From the NCBI RefSeq assembly GCF_000160115.1, contig NZ_GG665866.1, forward strand, positions 1,042,825 to 1,106,824: a stretch of DNA of 64,000 bases, in the 5' to 3' direction. The position numbers were made by a program, and so were the translations under genes. This document shows positions 19,978 through 29,185 of the stretch, one piece after another. Under the pieces are notes generated by a model, which saw nothing but the letters and a program-made list of their open reading frames with translations, searched no databases and had not been told where the DNA came from. Position 1 is the first letter of the stretch; the number at the start of each line of letters is the position of its first letter. The stretch is from Shuttleworthella satelles DSM 14600 (GTDB lineage Bacteria; Bacillota; Clostridia; Lachnospirales; Lachnospiraceae).

Positions 19978-20667
19978 ATGAGGAGCAGGAATCATTTTGA
20001 CAATAGATACGCTGACAACGCGCCGGATCGGAAGTTGGATCGCTGTGGCTGCGCGGCCTTGACGGACGCGGAGCTGATTGCCATTCTTCTTCGGAGCGGG
20101 ACAAGAGACTGCGATGTCTTAGCTATGGCTGAGGAGCTTCTTCGTCTGCGACAGCACTCGCTGGCTGATCTGGTCAATATCTCCAGGGATGAACTCATGC
20201 TTATCCCCGGTATCGGACCGGTCAAGGCAAGAGAATTGCAGTCTGTTTTCGAGTTGTCCAGGCGAATTGCCAGCAATACGAGGCGCAGGAAGTTAAAACT
20301 GACTGAGACCAAATCCATTGCAGGCTATTATATGGAACGGCTGCGACACGAAGACAGTGAACTTCTGGTTGCGGCCTATTTTAATGTGAGAGACGAGCTG
20401 GTATTTGAGTCTGTCATCAGCCTGGGGAGCAGTGACCGAACGGATTTTCCCATTCGCAAAATCTTCTCGCTGGCCCTGACGCATCAGGCCAGTCAGCTGG
20501 TGCTCCTGCACAATCACCCCAGCGGGGATCCCACCCCTTCGCAGGCCGACTATCTGGCCACGCAGGAGGCCAAGATGGCAGGGCAGTATCTTGAAATCGC
20601 CCTGCGGGATCACATTATCATCGGCGATCACCAGTATTACAGTTTCCGTCAGGGGGAACTGATCTAG
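19978..20667 (+). CDS. radC: RadC family JAB-domain protein
   Basis: The protein has an N-terminal helix-hairpin-helix region (LMLIPGIGPVKARELQSV). The C-terminal JAB/MPN domain carries the metal motif HNHPSGDPTPSQAD (H-x-H-x7-D) and an upstream glutamate (FESVISLG). Despite the name, a role in DNA repair is unproven. I prefer the ATG at 19978 (229 residues): it has GAGG 5 nt upstream, and its N-terminus aligns with the usual RadC start just before DRKLDRCG-ALTDAELIAILLR. An in-frame ATG at 19942 has no ribosome site. Confidence 0.93.
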   Translation: MRSRNHFDNRYADNAPDRKLDRCGCAALTDAELIAILLRSGTRDCDVLAMAEELLRLRQHSLADLVNISRDELMLIPGIGPVKARELQSVFELSRRIASNTRRRKLKLTETKSIAGYYMERLRHEDSELLVAAYFNVRDELVFESVISLGSSDRTDFPIRKIFSLALTHQASQLVLLHNHPSGDPTPSQADYLATQEAKMAGQYLEIALRDHIIIGDHQYYSFRQGELI

Positions 20668-20681
20668 GAGGAGGAGATCCT

Positions 20682-21695
20682 ATGAGCAACGCATACGGTA
20701 TTGATTTTGGAACGGGGAATCTCAAGATCTTTTCCAAGGCTTCCAACGACATCACCAATATCAAAGACACCATCGCTCTTGTGAATCGCAATCAGATGTA
20801 TTCCTACGGCGATGCCGCCTATGCCATGTATGAGAAGGCGCCGGCCAATATTGAGGTTTCTTTTCCTATCATCAACGGAGTCATTGCCGACTTCGACAAT
20901 ATGCAGACCATGATCTATGCGGTCTTAGAGGCGGATCTAAAGGCCAATATCAAGAGAAGCGATATTGTGGTCGCTGTCCCGAATGATATCACTGAGGTGG
21001 AGAAGAAGGCCTTCTTTGATATTTTCGCCAAGGCCAAGGTCAGGCCGCATTCCATTCGAATCTGCGAGAAGCCCCTGGCTGACGCCATCGGCATGGGGGT
21101 GGACGTCAATGAGCCCAAGGGCGTCATGGTCGTCGATATGGGAGCCGATACGACGGAGATCTCAGTCGTATCTCTCGGCGGAATCGTAATCTCCGAGCTT
21201 CTTCCCATGGGAGGCAACCAGCTGGATGATTCTATCGTCACCTATATTCGCCGGCAGTTTAATCTGGTCATTGGCCGCAAGACCGCCAAGATGCTCAAGG
21301 AGGAGATCGGATCCGCCATCGAGGATGCCCAGGGAGCTCTGATGATTGTCGGAAGAGATGTGGTATCCGGACTTCCCATGGAGTTCGAGGTGGACGCAAA
21401 GATGGTCTATGAGGGAATGAGAGATGACCTGCAGAATCTGGCGACCGCGATCAAGCTGCTCTTGGAGAAGGTTCCGCCGGAGCTTGCCAAAGACATTGTT
21501 CACAGCGGCATTTACCTGACAGGCGGCGGATCCAATATTCGCTCTTTAGACTCCTTCATCAAGTCCATCACAAATATCCAAATGAACGTGGCCGAGCGGG
21601 GAGAGGAGACGGTTGTCATGGGACTGAGTTCCGTTGTGACAGATGCCCATTACTCCAGGTTCGGCTATGAGATGAAGTCAAGGAATATCAACTAG
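20682..21695 (+). CDS. mreB: Rod-shape-determining actin homologue MreB
   Basis: The 337-residue actin-fold ATPase shows the phosphate-1 motif YGIDFGTGNLKIF, phosphate-2 MVVDMGADTTEISVVS, and the adenosine motif GIYLTGGGSNI. It polymerises under the membrane and directs the elongation machinery encoded downstream. AGGAGGAGG sits before the ATG. It is the first gene of a compact cell-shape operon that continues through mreC, mreD, PBP2, minC and rodA. Some Firmicutes would call this copy mbl. Confidence 0.95.
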   Translation: MSNAYGIDFGTGNLKIFSKASNDITNIKDTIALVNRNQMYSYGDAAYAMYEKAPANIEVSFPIINGVIADFDNMQTMIYAVLEADLKANIKRSDIVVAVPNDITEVEKKAFFDIFAKAKVRPHSIRICEKPLADAIGMGVDVNEPKGVMVVDMGADTTEISVVSLGGIVISELLPMGGNQLDDSIVTYIRRQFNLVIGRKTAKMLKEEIGSAIEDAQGALMIVGRDVVSGLPMEFEVDAKMVYEGMRDDLQNLATAIKLLLEKVPPELAKDIVHSGIYLTGGGSNIRSLDSFIKSITNIQMNVAERGEETVVMGLSSVVTDAHYSRFGYEMKSRNIN

Positions 21696-21704
21696 GGTTT
21701 ATTC

Positions 21705-22565
21705 ATGAAGAGACGCAGGCGCAACGCATTATCCGGTCGATTTATTTTTACAAGTCTCCTTTTCATCTGCGGCATTTTGCTCTTTGCGGGCTATTCAGCC
21801 AATTTCAACGGAGGCATCTTCACAAGAGCTGCCTCTGCGATCTTTTTGCCCATGCAAAGGGGGATTGACGCCATCGGCAGTCACATCTCGGTGAACACGG
21901 AAGAGGCTAAGTCGAGATCTGCCCTGATCCAGGAGAATCAAGAGCTCAGGAGTCAATTGGCGGATGCGCAGGATCAGGTCAGTCAGCTGCAGAGACAAAA
22001 GACCCAGCTCAAGGATTTGCAGGAGCTCTATCAGCTGGATCAATCCTACGGACAGTATCCGAAGACAGCCGCGCACGTGATTGCCAGGGATTCCTCCAAT
22101 TGGTTCAATTCCTTTACAATCGACAAGGGGGCTGCCGATGGAATGAAGGTCAATATGAACGTGATGGCCGGCAAGGGACTGATCGGGATCATTACGGAGG
22201 TCGGCACGCATTACGCGATTGTCGACACGATTATCAATGACGCAAGCAGTGTCTCCGCCCAGATTTCCGATAAGGGTCAGAATCTGATCACTACCGGATC
22301 GCTCAAGGATATGACGGAGTCGAATGTCATCCGCATCAGTTCTCTGGAGGATCCGTCAGCCAGTGTGGCGGCAGGTGACGCTGTCGTCACCTCCAACATT
22401 TCAGACAAGTATCTGCCGGGTATTTTGATCGGCTATGTGACCAATCTGACCAATGATGCCAATAAACTCACCAGGTCCGGCAGTCTGACCCCGGCAGCGG
22501 ACTTCAAGAAGCTGCGGGAGGTTTTAGTGATTACGCAGATCAAGGAGACCGGAGATCATGAATGA
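21705..22565 (+). CDS. mreC: Rod-shape-determining protein MreC
   Basis: This 286-residue protein has one N-terminal membrane helix (about residues 10-30), a coiled coil (about 65-115, rich in Q/E/L: IQENQELRSQLADAQDQV), and the beta-rich extracytoplasmic domain. The conserved NVMAGKGLIGIITEVG block is present. MreC bridges MreB/MreD to the penicillin-binding protein. It overlaps mreD by 8 nt. Confidence 0.94.
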   Translation: MKRRRRNALSGRFIFTSLLFICGILLFAGYSANFNGGIFTRAASAIFLPMQRGIDAIGSHISVNTEEAKSRSALIQENQELRSQLADAQDQVSQLQRQKTQLKDLQELYQLDQSYGQYPKTAAHVIARDSSNWFNSFTIDKGAADGMKVNMNVMAGKGLIGIITEVGTHYAIVDTIINDASSVSAQISDKGQNLITTGSLKDMTESNVIRISSLEDPSASVAAGDAVVTSNISDKYLPGILIGYVTNLTNDANKLTRSGSLTPAADFKKLREVLVITQIKETGDHE

Positions 22566-23094
22566 AACTCTCTATCAGGCGCGCCGTTTCCTTGTGACAG
22601 GGCTTATGATTTTCACATGTCTGCTTCTGCAGATGGGGGCTTTGCCTAAACTCAAGCTGGGAATTGTCATGCCGAACCTCATGGTGATTTTGACGTCGAC
22701 CGCGGGCTTTATGCGCAGCCAGAAGCAGGGGATGCTCATGGGCTTTTTCTGCGGGATCGCCCTGGATTTGTTCTCCTCCCAGGTCTTTGGCTACTATGCC
22801 CTGATCTATCTTCTGATCGGCAGCTTAAACGGCCTCTTTCGCCATCTCTTTTTCGGGGATGACCTGAAGATGCCTCTGGCCATGATCGCGGCTTCTGACC
22901 TGCTCTATGGACTGATGATCTACATCAGCGCCTTCTTCCTTCACGGGAACAGAGAATTTCTGTTTTATCTTCTGAACATTATGATTCCGGAGGCTGTTTA
23001 TACCGGGGTCATCTCGCTGATTCTTTATCCTCTGATTTATCGCATCTATCGCTGGATGCAGGAGGATAAGCAAAGGAGGCGCAGTCTTGGCTGA
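22558..23094 (+). CDS. mreD: Rod-shape-determining protein MreD
   Basis: This 178-residue polytopic membrane protein has about five hydrophobic segments and the MreD-like core MGFFCGIALDLFSSQVFGYYAL. It lies between mreC and PBP2, overlapping both, which is the standard arrangement. Sequence conservation in MreD is low; the call leans on context and topology. Confidence 0.9.
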   Translation: MNETLYQARRFLVTGLMIFTCLLLQMGALPKLKLGIVMPNLMVILTSTAGFMRSQKQGMLMGFFCGIALDLFSSQVFGYYALIYLLIGSLNGLFRHLFFGDDLKMPLAMIAASDLLYGLMIYISAFFLHGNREFLFYLLNIMIPEAVYTGVISLILYPLIYRIYRWMQEDKQRRRSLG

Positions 23095-25942
23095 TTTTTT
23101 CCAGAAAATTCGCGATCGGCTGGCCGGTTCCCGGCTGGAAATTCTGCTGACGCTGATGATGATATTCGCCGCGGTGCTTTTAGCCAGGCTTTTCTATCTG
23201 CAGATCATCCGAGGCGCTTACTATCAGAACAATTACAAGCTGCGTGTCGAGAAGACACAGTTAAAAGATGCCTCCCGGGGGAATATCTATGATCGCAACG
23301 GAAACCTCCTTGCCTATAACAAGCTGGCCTACGCCGTCACAATAGAAGATACAGCCTCCTACAAGAATGCCGCGGAGAAGAATCGGACGCTCAATGAAAA
23401 GCTGGCCGAAATTATTGAGAAATTAAAGGCAAACGGAGATCACATCAAGAATAATTTCAGCATCTTCATTGACGGGAGTGGAGAATACCAGTTTTCTGTG
23501 GAGGGAAGTGCCCTGCAGCGCTTCCGGGCCGATATCTACGGCCGATCCAATGTCAACGATCTGACCTACAATAAGAAGCTGGGTTACGACGAATCACAGG
23601 CGACCGCAAATCAGATTATGGATTACCTGATTCAAAAGCGCTTCTCCATTGACTTAAACCGCTATGACAAGGAGACGGCCTATGAAATCGCTATCCTGCG
23701 ATTTGAGATGAGCCTTAACTCCTATCAGAAGTACATCGCGACAGAGATCGCCACCAATGTCTCTGACAAGACAGCCGCTTATATCAAGGAAAACGCCAAG
23801 TCCCTGCCCGGTGTTGACATCAAGGAAACGACGGTTCGCAATTACGCGGATGCGGAGGCTTTCTCATCAGTCATCGGTTATACAGGAACGATTTCCACGG
23901 AGGAATTTAATCGAAAATCCGCGGAGGATAAGACCGTCGCGATCACCGACCAGGTGGGAAAGGCCGGTCTGGAGCAGTCCATGGACGAACAGCTGACCGG
24001 AAAGAAGGGGACCAAGACGGTATACGTCGATAATGTCGGAACTCCTCTGCAGGTAGGGGCCTCAAAGGACCCGGTCGCGGGCAACGATGTCTATCTGTCC
24101 ATTGATAAGGATCTTCAGGTCAAGACCTACAAGCTCTTAGAGCAGGAGGTCGCCGGCGTTATTCTGACCAAAATGAGCAACACCAAGAAGACCAGTACGG
24201 ATCCGAACGCCGGCAATTATGCCGACAAAATTCTGCCCGTATATGACATCTATATTCAGCTGGTCAACAATCATATGATCGATGTGGACAAGCTCAATGC
24301 GGAGGGGGCCAGTGATCTGGAGCGGGCAGTCGCCGCTAAATTTGACGATCACCTGCGTCAGAGTCTGGACAGGCTCAAGAGCCAGCTGCAGAGCGATTCG
24401 GGGCTGGCCTACCGGTCGCTGGGGGATGAGGGACAGGACTACGCTACCTATATTGTCAAAAAGCTAAAGGCGGACGCTGTCTTTAACGCGGACAAGATCG
24501 ACAATAAAGACCAGATGCAGCTGCGCTGGGCCAATCAGGATCTGTCGGTCAATGACTACCTCAAGTACGCACTGAAGAAGAACTGGATTGACATCAGCAA
24601 AATCCCCGGCTTATCCAAGTATCTGGATACGGACCAGGCTTATCAGGGCCTCATCGAGTACATTTTGGGAAATCTTCAGGCAGACCAGGACTTTGCCGCC
24701 CTGTCCAGAAGGTACACCATCTTAAATGATGAGGTCTCTCCCAATGCCCTCTGCGCGATTTTATATGACCAGGGAGTTCTGCCCAGGGATGACAGTACGA
24801 GGAACGCTCTGGCGTCCGGCAGTCTCTCCGCCTATGGATTCATTCAGAGCAAGCTTCGCAGTCTGGAGATCCGGCCCGGACAGCTGGGCCTCAATCTCTC
24901 CACTGCCTCCGCAGTTGTCACCGATCCCAGGACAGGAGAGATCCTCGCCTGCGTTTCCTATCCGGGATACGACTCCAATCAGCTTGCCAACGCGACAGAC
25001 TCCTCCTACTACAAGAAGCTGACCCAGTCCTCCTCGCGTCCCCTTTTTAACTACGCGACCCAGCAGAAGACGGCGCCGGGTTCTACCTTTAAGCCGGTCA
25101 CAACCGTCGCTGGTATTTCCGAGGGAGTCATTACCGCCTCGACAACCATACGGGATGAGGGAGTTTTCACCAAGGTCTCAAATCATCCCAAGTGCTGGTC
25201 CTATCCCGCCTTCACACATGGGACGCTCAATGCTCAGGAGGCCATTCGCCATTCCTGCAATTATTTCTTCTATGAAGTCGGCTATCGGCTGGCGTGCAAG
25301 AGCGGAGGAGCTTACAATGATGGTGCCGGGATCAATCTGATTCAGAAGTACGCGCAGATGTTTGCCCTGGACCAGAAGACCGGAGTGGAGATTCCGGAAG
25401 CGGAGTCTTCCATAGCAACGCAGTATCCGGTAATGGCGGCGATCGGGCAGTCGGACAACAACATGACAACTGTCGCTTTGGCACGCTACGCGACCGCTGT
25501 CACCAATAATGGCACGGTCTATCAGATGACCCTCCTGGATCATGTCTCCGACAGCAATGGGAACGTGATTCAGAAGTATAGCCCCACCGTCAAATCGCAA
25601 ATCACAGAAGTCTCTTCCGACACCTGGAATTTTATCCATGTCGGGATGAGAGAGGTTGTGACCGACATGTCCACGATGCGAAATTTTTCGGTTCCGATCG
25701 CCGGCAAGACGGGTACGGCTCAGTCCTCGACAAGCACGGCGTCACACGGGCTTTTCATTGGATTTGCCCCCTATGACAATCCGACCGTCTGTCTGGCGGT
25801 GCGGATCCCCTACGCCTATGAGTCCTTCTACGCGGCGGATGTCTCCAGGGATATTATCGGCTGTTATCTGGGAGACGCCGCATCTAATGCGCTTGTCGGA
25901 ACGGGAGCCATTCAGGCCGGAAGCAGCGGACACGGAGATTAA
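23087..25942 (+). CDS. mrdA: Class B penicillin-binding protein 2 (elongation transpeptidase)
   Basis: This membrane-anchored transpeptidase is the partner of RodA. It has one N-terminal membrane helix (about 20-40) and a dimerisation domain starting near residue 55. The transpeptidase motifs are STFK (666-669), SCN (723-725) and KTG (874-876). At 951 residues it is far longer than E. coli PBP2. The extra mass lies roughly between residues 340 and 620 (MSNTKKTSTDPNAGNYADKI onward), an insertion common in clostridial PBP2 proteins. The start is TTG at 23087 with AAAGGAGG upstream, overlapping mreD by 8 nt. Confidence 0.95.
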   Translation: MADFFQKIRDRLAGSRLEILLTLMMIFAAVLLARLFYLQIIRGAYYQNNYKLRVEKTQLKDASRGNIYDRNGNLLAYNKLAYAVTIEDTASYKNAAEKNRTLNEKLAEIIEKLKANGDHIKNNFSIFIDGSGEYQFSVEGSALQRFRADIYGRSNVNDLTYNKKLGYDESQATANQIMDYLIQKRFSIDLNRYDKETAYEIAILRFEMSLNSYQKYIATEIATNVSDKTAAYIKENAKSLPGVDIKETTVRNYADAEAFSSVIGYTGTISTEEFNRKSAEDKTVAITDQVGKAGLEQSMDEQLTGKKGTKTVYVDNVGTPLQVGASKDPVAGNDVYLSIDKDLQVKTYKLLEQEVAGVILTKMSNTKKTSTDPNAGNYADKILPVYDIYIQLVNNHMIDVDKLNAEGASDLERAVAAKFDDHLRQSLDRLKSQLQSDSGLAYRSLGDEGQDYATYIVKKLKADAVFNADKIDNKDQMQLRWANQDLSVNDYLKYALKKNWIDISKIPGLSKYLDTDQAYQGLIEYILGNLQADQDFAALSRRYTILNDEVSPNALCAILYDQGVLPRDDSTRNALASGSLSAYGFIQSKLRSLEIRPGQLGLNLSTASAVVTDPRTGEILACVSYPGYDSNQLANATDSSYYKKLTQSSSRPLFNYATQQKTAPGSTFKPVTTVAGISEGVITASTTIRDEGVFTKVSNHPKCWSYPAFTHGTLNAQEAIRHSCNYFFYEVGYRLACKSGGAYNDGAGINLIQKYAQMFALDQKTGVEIPEAESSIATQYPVMAAIGQSDNNMTTVALARYATAVTNNGTVYQMTLLDHVSDSNGNVIQKYSPTVKSQITEVSSDTWNFIHVGMREVVTDMSTMRNFSVPIAGKTGTAQSSTSTASHGLFIGFAPYDNPTVCLAVRIPYAYESFYAADVSRDIIGCYLGDAASNALVGTGAIQAGSSGHGD

Positions 25943-25964
25943 GAGGAGAGTTAAGGAGAATAAG

Positions 25965-26663
25965 ATGAAGCAGACTGTCATAATCAAGAGCAGCAAATAC
26001 GGAATGACCTTGTTTTTGGATGACCGGATTCCCTTTGAGGACCTGATACGCGATATCTGTCGCAAGTTCCATGACAGCAAATCCTTTTTTGGCGCCAGCT
26101 CCTTTGCCCTGGGCATTGAGGGGCGCAAGATGACAGCCAAAGAGATCCAGGTCGTCGTAGAGGCCATTGAGCTCAATTCAGAGATTCACATTTCCATGCT
26201 TCAGGAGACGGACCCTATGACTGACAAGCTCCTGGTCAAGTCTATGGAGGAAGCCAGATTATTAAATATTTACAGGAATGCCATGATTATCAACGGCAGC
26301 GTCCGCAGGGAAAAGAAGATTTCTTCCGACACCAGCGTCATTGTCCTGGGAGACCTGTCCGCCAGGGCGAGTATTCAGGCGGCCGGGAACGTCATTGTCA
26401 TGGGAACCCTTTCGGGTCAGGTGACGGCGGGGTATCCGGATAATGATGACTGCTATATTGTCGCCAATCAGTTTGATAATCATGACCTGACCATTGGAAG
26501 CGTCAGCGGAAGCCCGGTGGAAGAGAAGAAGTGGTCCTTCCGCGCCAGAAAGAGCAAAAACCTGCCCAGGGCAGTCGCCGTGTTTGAGGGAGCTCTGATT
26601 ATGGAGCCCCTTTCCAGCGGTCTTGTGCCCCAGTTGACCGGTCGTAAGCTCAAGGAAGAATAG
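25965..26663 (+). CDS. minC: Septum-site-determining protein MinC
   Basis: MinC inhibits FtsZ assembly away from mid-cell. The 232-residue protein has an N-terminal alpha/beta domain and a C-terminal beta-helix domain with SVIVLGDLSARASIQAAGN and VIVMGTLSGQVTAGY. I chose the ATG at 25965, which has AAGGAG upstream and starts MKQTVIIKSSKYG, over an in-frame ATG at 25758 inside the PBP2 gene. rodA begins 3 nt after the stop. The partners minD and minE, which normally follow, are not here or anywhere else in the window. Confidence 0.9.
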   Translation: MKQTVIIKSSKYGMTLFLDDRIPFEDLIRDICRKFHDSKSFFGASSFALGIEGRKMTAKEIQVVVEAIELNSEIHISMLQETDPMTDKLLVKSMEEARLLNIYRNAMIINGSVRREKKISSDTSVIVLGDLSARASIQAAGNVIVMGTLSGQVTAGYPDNDDCYIVANQFDNHDLTIGSVSGSPVEEKKWSFRARKSKNLPRAVAVFEGALIMEPLSSGLVPQLTGRKLKEE

Positions 26664-26665
26664 GT

Positions 26666-27805
26666 ATGTTCTCAAATTTTTTTCGAAATTATCGCTTTCG
26701 AGATTACAACTTTCGCCTCCTGATCTCGGTGGTCGCGCTGACCGTCATCGGAATCTTTGTCATCGCTTCCGCCAATCCGGATTTTTTTAGCAAGCAGCTC
26801 CTTGGTCTTGGCCTGGGTCTGCTTGTCATGCTGGTTATTTCTCTGGTCGACTATGATTTTCTCCTCAATTTTTCGCGGATCTACTATCTTTTGACCTGCC
26901 TTTCTCTTTTGGCCGTCTTCTTCTTTGGAAAGACGACGGGAGGAGCGACCCGGTGGATTCGCCTGAAGGGATTTCAATTCCAGCCCTCTGAGCTGGCTAA
27001 GGTTCTGCTTGTCCTCTACTTCGCCAAATATCTGTCCGATCACACCGAGGATATCAATGAGGGAAGAAGACTCTTCATCACCTGTCTTCTGGCAGCCGTC
27101 CCATTGATTCTGATCGTGAGAGAACCGGACTTGTCTACGACGATCGTCACCTTTTTGATCATCGTCTCCATGTTGTTTATCGCGGGTTTAAGTCGTAAAA
27201 TAGTAGCGACAGCTCTTGGAGTCACAGTGCCTGCCATCACCTTACTGATCTTCTTTATCTATTGGAGAGGACCGGCCCTGGCGGCCAAGGCCGGATATCA
27301 GCTGAAGCGCATCCTGGCCTGGCTGCGTCCGAATGAGTTTCCGGAATCCTCCTATCAGCAGCAGAATTCAATCATGGCCATTGCCTCAGGTATTTTCTGG
27401 GGGAAGGGAATCAATAATACTGCTGTCGACTCCGTGAAGAATGGCAACTACATCTCAGAGCCGCAGACAGACTTTATCTTTGCGGTTGCGGGGGAAGAAC
27501 TGGGCTTTGTCGGTTCTCTTGTCATTGTCGGTCTGCTCTTTTTCATTGTCTATCTCTGCTTTCAGACAGGCTCTAAGGCTAAGACCCTGTCGGGGAAGCT
27601 GATCTGTGTGGGAATCGGCTCTCTGATTGGCTTTCAGAGCTTTGTCAATATCTGTGTTGTATCGGGTCTGATGCCCAATACGGGTTTGCCCCTGCCCTTT
27701 GTTTCCTATGGCTTAACATCACTTGTCACTTTGTACTTTGGCATAGGTCTGGTTCTCAATGTCGGACTGCAATCAGGCCGTCGAAGAGGAGGTTTACGGT
27801 TTTGA
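26666..27805 (+). CDS. rodA: Peptidoglycan glycosyltransferase RodA (SEDS family)
   Basis: This 379-residue, about ten-helix membrane protein polymerises lipid II together with PBP2. SEDS signatures are FQFQPSELAKVLLVLYFA, the extracytoplasmic region around DFIFAVAGEELGF with the catalytic-type aspartate, and the C-terminal NTGLPLPFVSYG. It directly follows minC and overlaps the mgsA-like gene by four bases. FtsW and SpoVE are relatives; the mre context supports RodA. Confidence 0.94.
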   Translation: MFSNFFRNYRFRDYNFRLLISVVALTVIGIFVIASANPDFFSKQLLGLGLGLLVMLVISLVDYDFLLNFSRIYYLLTCLSLLAVFFFGKTTGGATRWIRLKGFQFQPSELAKVLLVLYFAKYLSDHTEDINEGRRLFITCLLAAVPLILIVREPDLSTTIVTFLIIVSMLFIAGLSRKIVATALGVTVPAITLLIFFIYWRGPALAAKAGYQLKRILAWLRPNEFPESSYQQQNSIMAIASGIFWGKGINNTAVDSVKNGNYISEPQTDFIFAVAGEELGFVGSLVIVGLLFFIVYLCFQTGSKAKTLSGKLICVGIGSLIGFQSFVNICVVSGLMPNTGLPLPFVSYGLTSLVTLYFGIGLVLNVGLQSGRRRGGLRF

Positions 27806-28197
27806 ATATCGGATTGATCGCCCATGACGCGAAGAAAAAACTGATGCAGAATTTCTGTATTGCCTACAGGGGGATCCTTACGCAGAATGAGCTCTATGCG
27901 ACAGGGACGACCGGGAGACTGATTGAAGAGGTCACAAACCTGAATATCCATAAGTATCTGGCCGGCCACCTGGGCGGAGCACAGCAGCTGGGGGCTCAGA
28001 TTGAGCAAAACGAGATGGATCTGGTCATTTTTCTTCGCGACCCCCTGACAGCGAAATCCAATGAACCGGACATCAATCCCATTGTTCGCGCTTGTGACGC
28101 CAATAATATTCCCCTGGCCACCAATCTGGCGACCGCTGAACTTCTGATTAAATCACTGGATCGAGGAGACCTTGAGTGGCGTGAAATGTACAGGTAA
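27802..28197 (+). CDS. Methylglyoxal synthase homologue with altered active site
   Basis: This 131-residue protein aligns without gaps to MgsA, which converts dihydroxyacetone phosphate to methylglyoxal. AHD (8-9), ATGTTG (33-38), RDPL (D80) and EPD (D90) are kept. The signature SGP-x-GGD is AGH-L-GGA here (residues 54-60), so the residue matching the catalytic Asp71 of E. coli is Ala60. The match to His98 is Asn87. By family knowledge this protein should be weakly active or inactive as a synthase; a binding or regulatory role is possible. The start is TTG at 27802, with GAGGAGG upstream, overlapping the rodA stop. mgsA after rodA is a conserved clostridial neighbourhood. Confidence 0.85.
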   Translation: MNIGLIAHDAKKKLMQNFCIAYRGILTQNELYATGTTGRLIEEVTNLNIHKYLAGHLGGAQQLGAQIEQNEMDLVIFLRDPLTAKSNEPDINPIVRACDANNIPLATNLATAELLIKSLDRGDLEWREMYR

Positions 28198-29185
28198 AAA
28201 ATACATCCCGGTGAAAAAATATATCGCGGCCCTTCTTCTGGTCTGCCTCTTTGTTTTTGTCGCCTGCGGGGACAAAAAGCAGGCCTCTGACTATCGGATC
28301 ACAGACACATCGACGGATTACGGTCTGACTGCCTCCCGACAGGAAGCCTGTAATCTGCTCTCCGCGGGGACAGTCATTCCCCGCTTAGACGATGTGAACA
28401 CGGCGACCAATTCACAGGGTTCTGCTTTTCAATCCGCTCTGGTCATCAATGAGACCAGCGGACATGTCCTCTACAGCAAGCAGGCGAACCGCAAGGCCTA
28501 TCCCGCGTCCATGACCAAGGTTCTGACCTTTCTGACGGCCATGCGCTGCGGTCAGCTGTCAGATACGCTGACAGTGTCAGAGAATGCCCTGCGTGTCATG
28601 GAAGGGTCTACGATGGCCGGTCTTCGGGCCGGAGATCAGATTAGTCTGCAGGAGGCCCTCTACGCTATGATCCTTCCCTCCGGGAACGACGCGGCCATCA
28701 CGATCGCCGAGGGACTGGGCGGGTCGACGGAGCATTTTGCGGAAGAGATGAATGAGACGGCCGCCTCTATCGGGGCGACGCACACGCACTATGTGACGGT
28801 CAACGGTCTTCATGATGACAATCACTACACGACCGCAAATGACATGTATCTGATCTTCCATGAGGCTTTAAAATATCCTATTTTTCGCGATATCATCTCT
28901 TCCAAAACTCATACGGGGAGCTTTCAGTCCTCCGGAGGCCTGAAGAGGACTCTGACCTGGAAGAATACCAATCGCTATCTGCAGGGCAGTATTCAGTCCC
29001 CATCCGATATGACGGTTGTCGGCGGCAAGACCGGAACCACGGATCAGGCAGGAGCCTGTCTGGTTTTGCTCTCAAAAAATGCCAGGGGAGAGGAGATCAT
29101 CAGCATTATTTTCAAGGCTGACAATCACGCGGCCCTCTATAAGCAGATGAATCATCTCCTGGAGGTCTACGGTCAGAACCGCTAA
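28172..29185 (+). CDS. D-alanyl-D-alanine carboxypeptidase, S11 family lipoprotein
   Basis: This DacF/DacA-type serine peptidase trims the terminal D-Ala from peptidoglycan stem peptides. Motifs are SMTK (S113-K116), SGN (170-172) and KTG (286-288). The N-terminus is a lipoprotein signal: a basic stretch, a hydrophobic run LLLVCLFVFVAC, and lipobox FVAC with Cys32. The start is uncertain: TTG 28172 (337 residues), GTG 28181 and GTG 28211 are in frame, and GAGGAG at 28163-28168 is close to the first two. No C-terminal PBP5-type domain is present. The stop codon lies inside the first copy of an 18-bp tandem repeat, and the frame stays open beyond it. Confidence 0.93.
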   Translation: MSGVKCTGKKYIPVKKYIAALLLVCLFVFVACGDKKQASDYRITDTSTDYGLTASRQEACNLLSAGTVIPRLDDVNTATNSQGSAFQSALVINETSGHVLYSKQANRKAYPASMTKVLTFLTAMRCGQLSDTLTVSENALRVMEGSTMAGLRAGDQISLQEALYAMILPSGNDAAITIAEGLGGSTEHFAEEMNETAASIGATHTHYVTVNGLHDDNHYTTANDMYLIFHEALKYPIFRDIISSKTHTGSFQSSGGLKRTLTWKNTNRYLQGSIQSPSDMTVVGGKTGTTDQAGACLVLLSKNARGEEIISIIFKADNHAALYKQMNHLLEVYGQNR

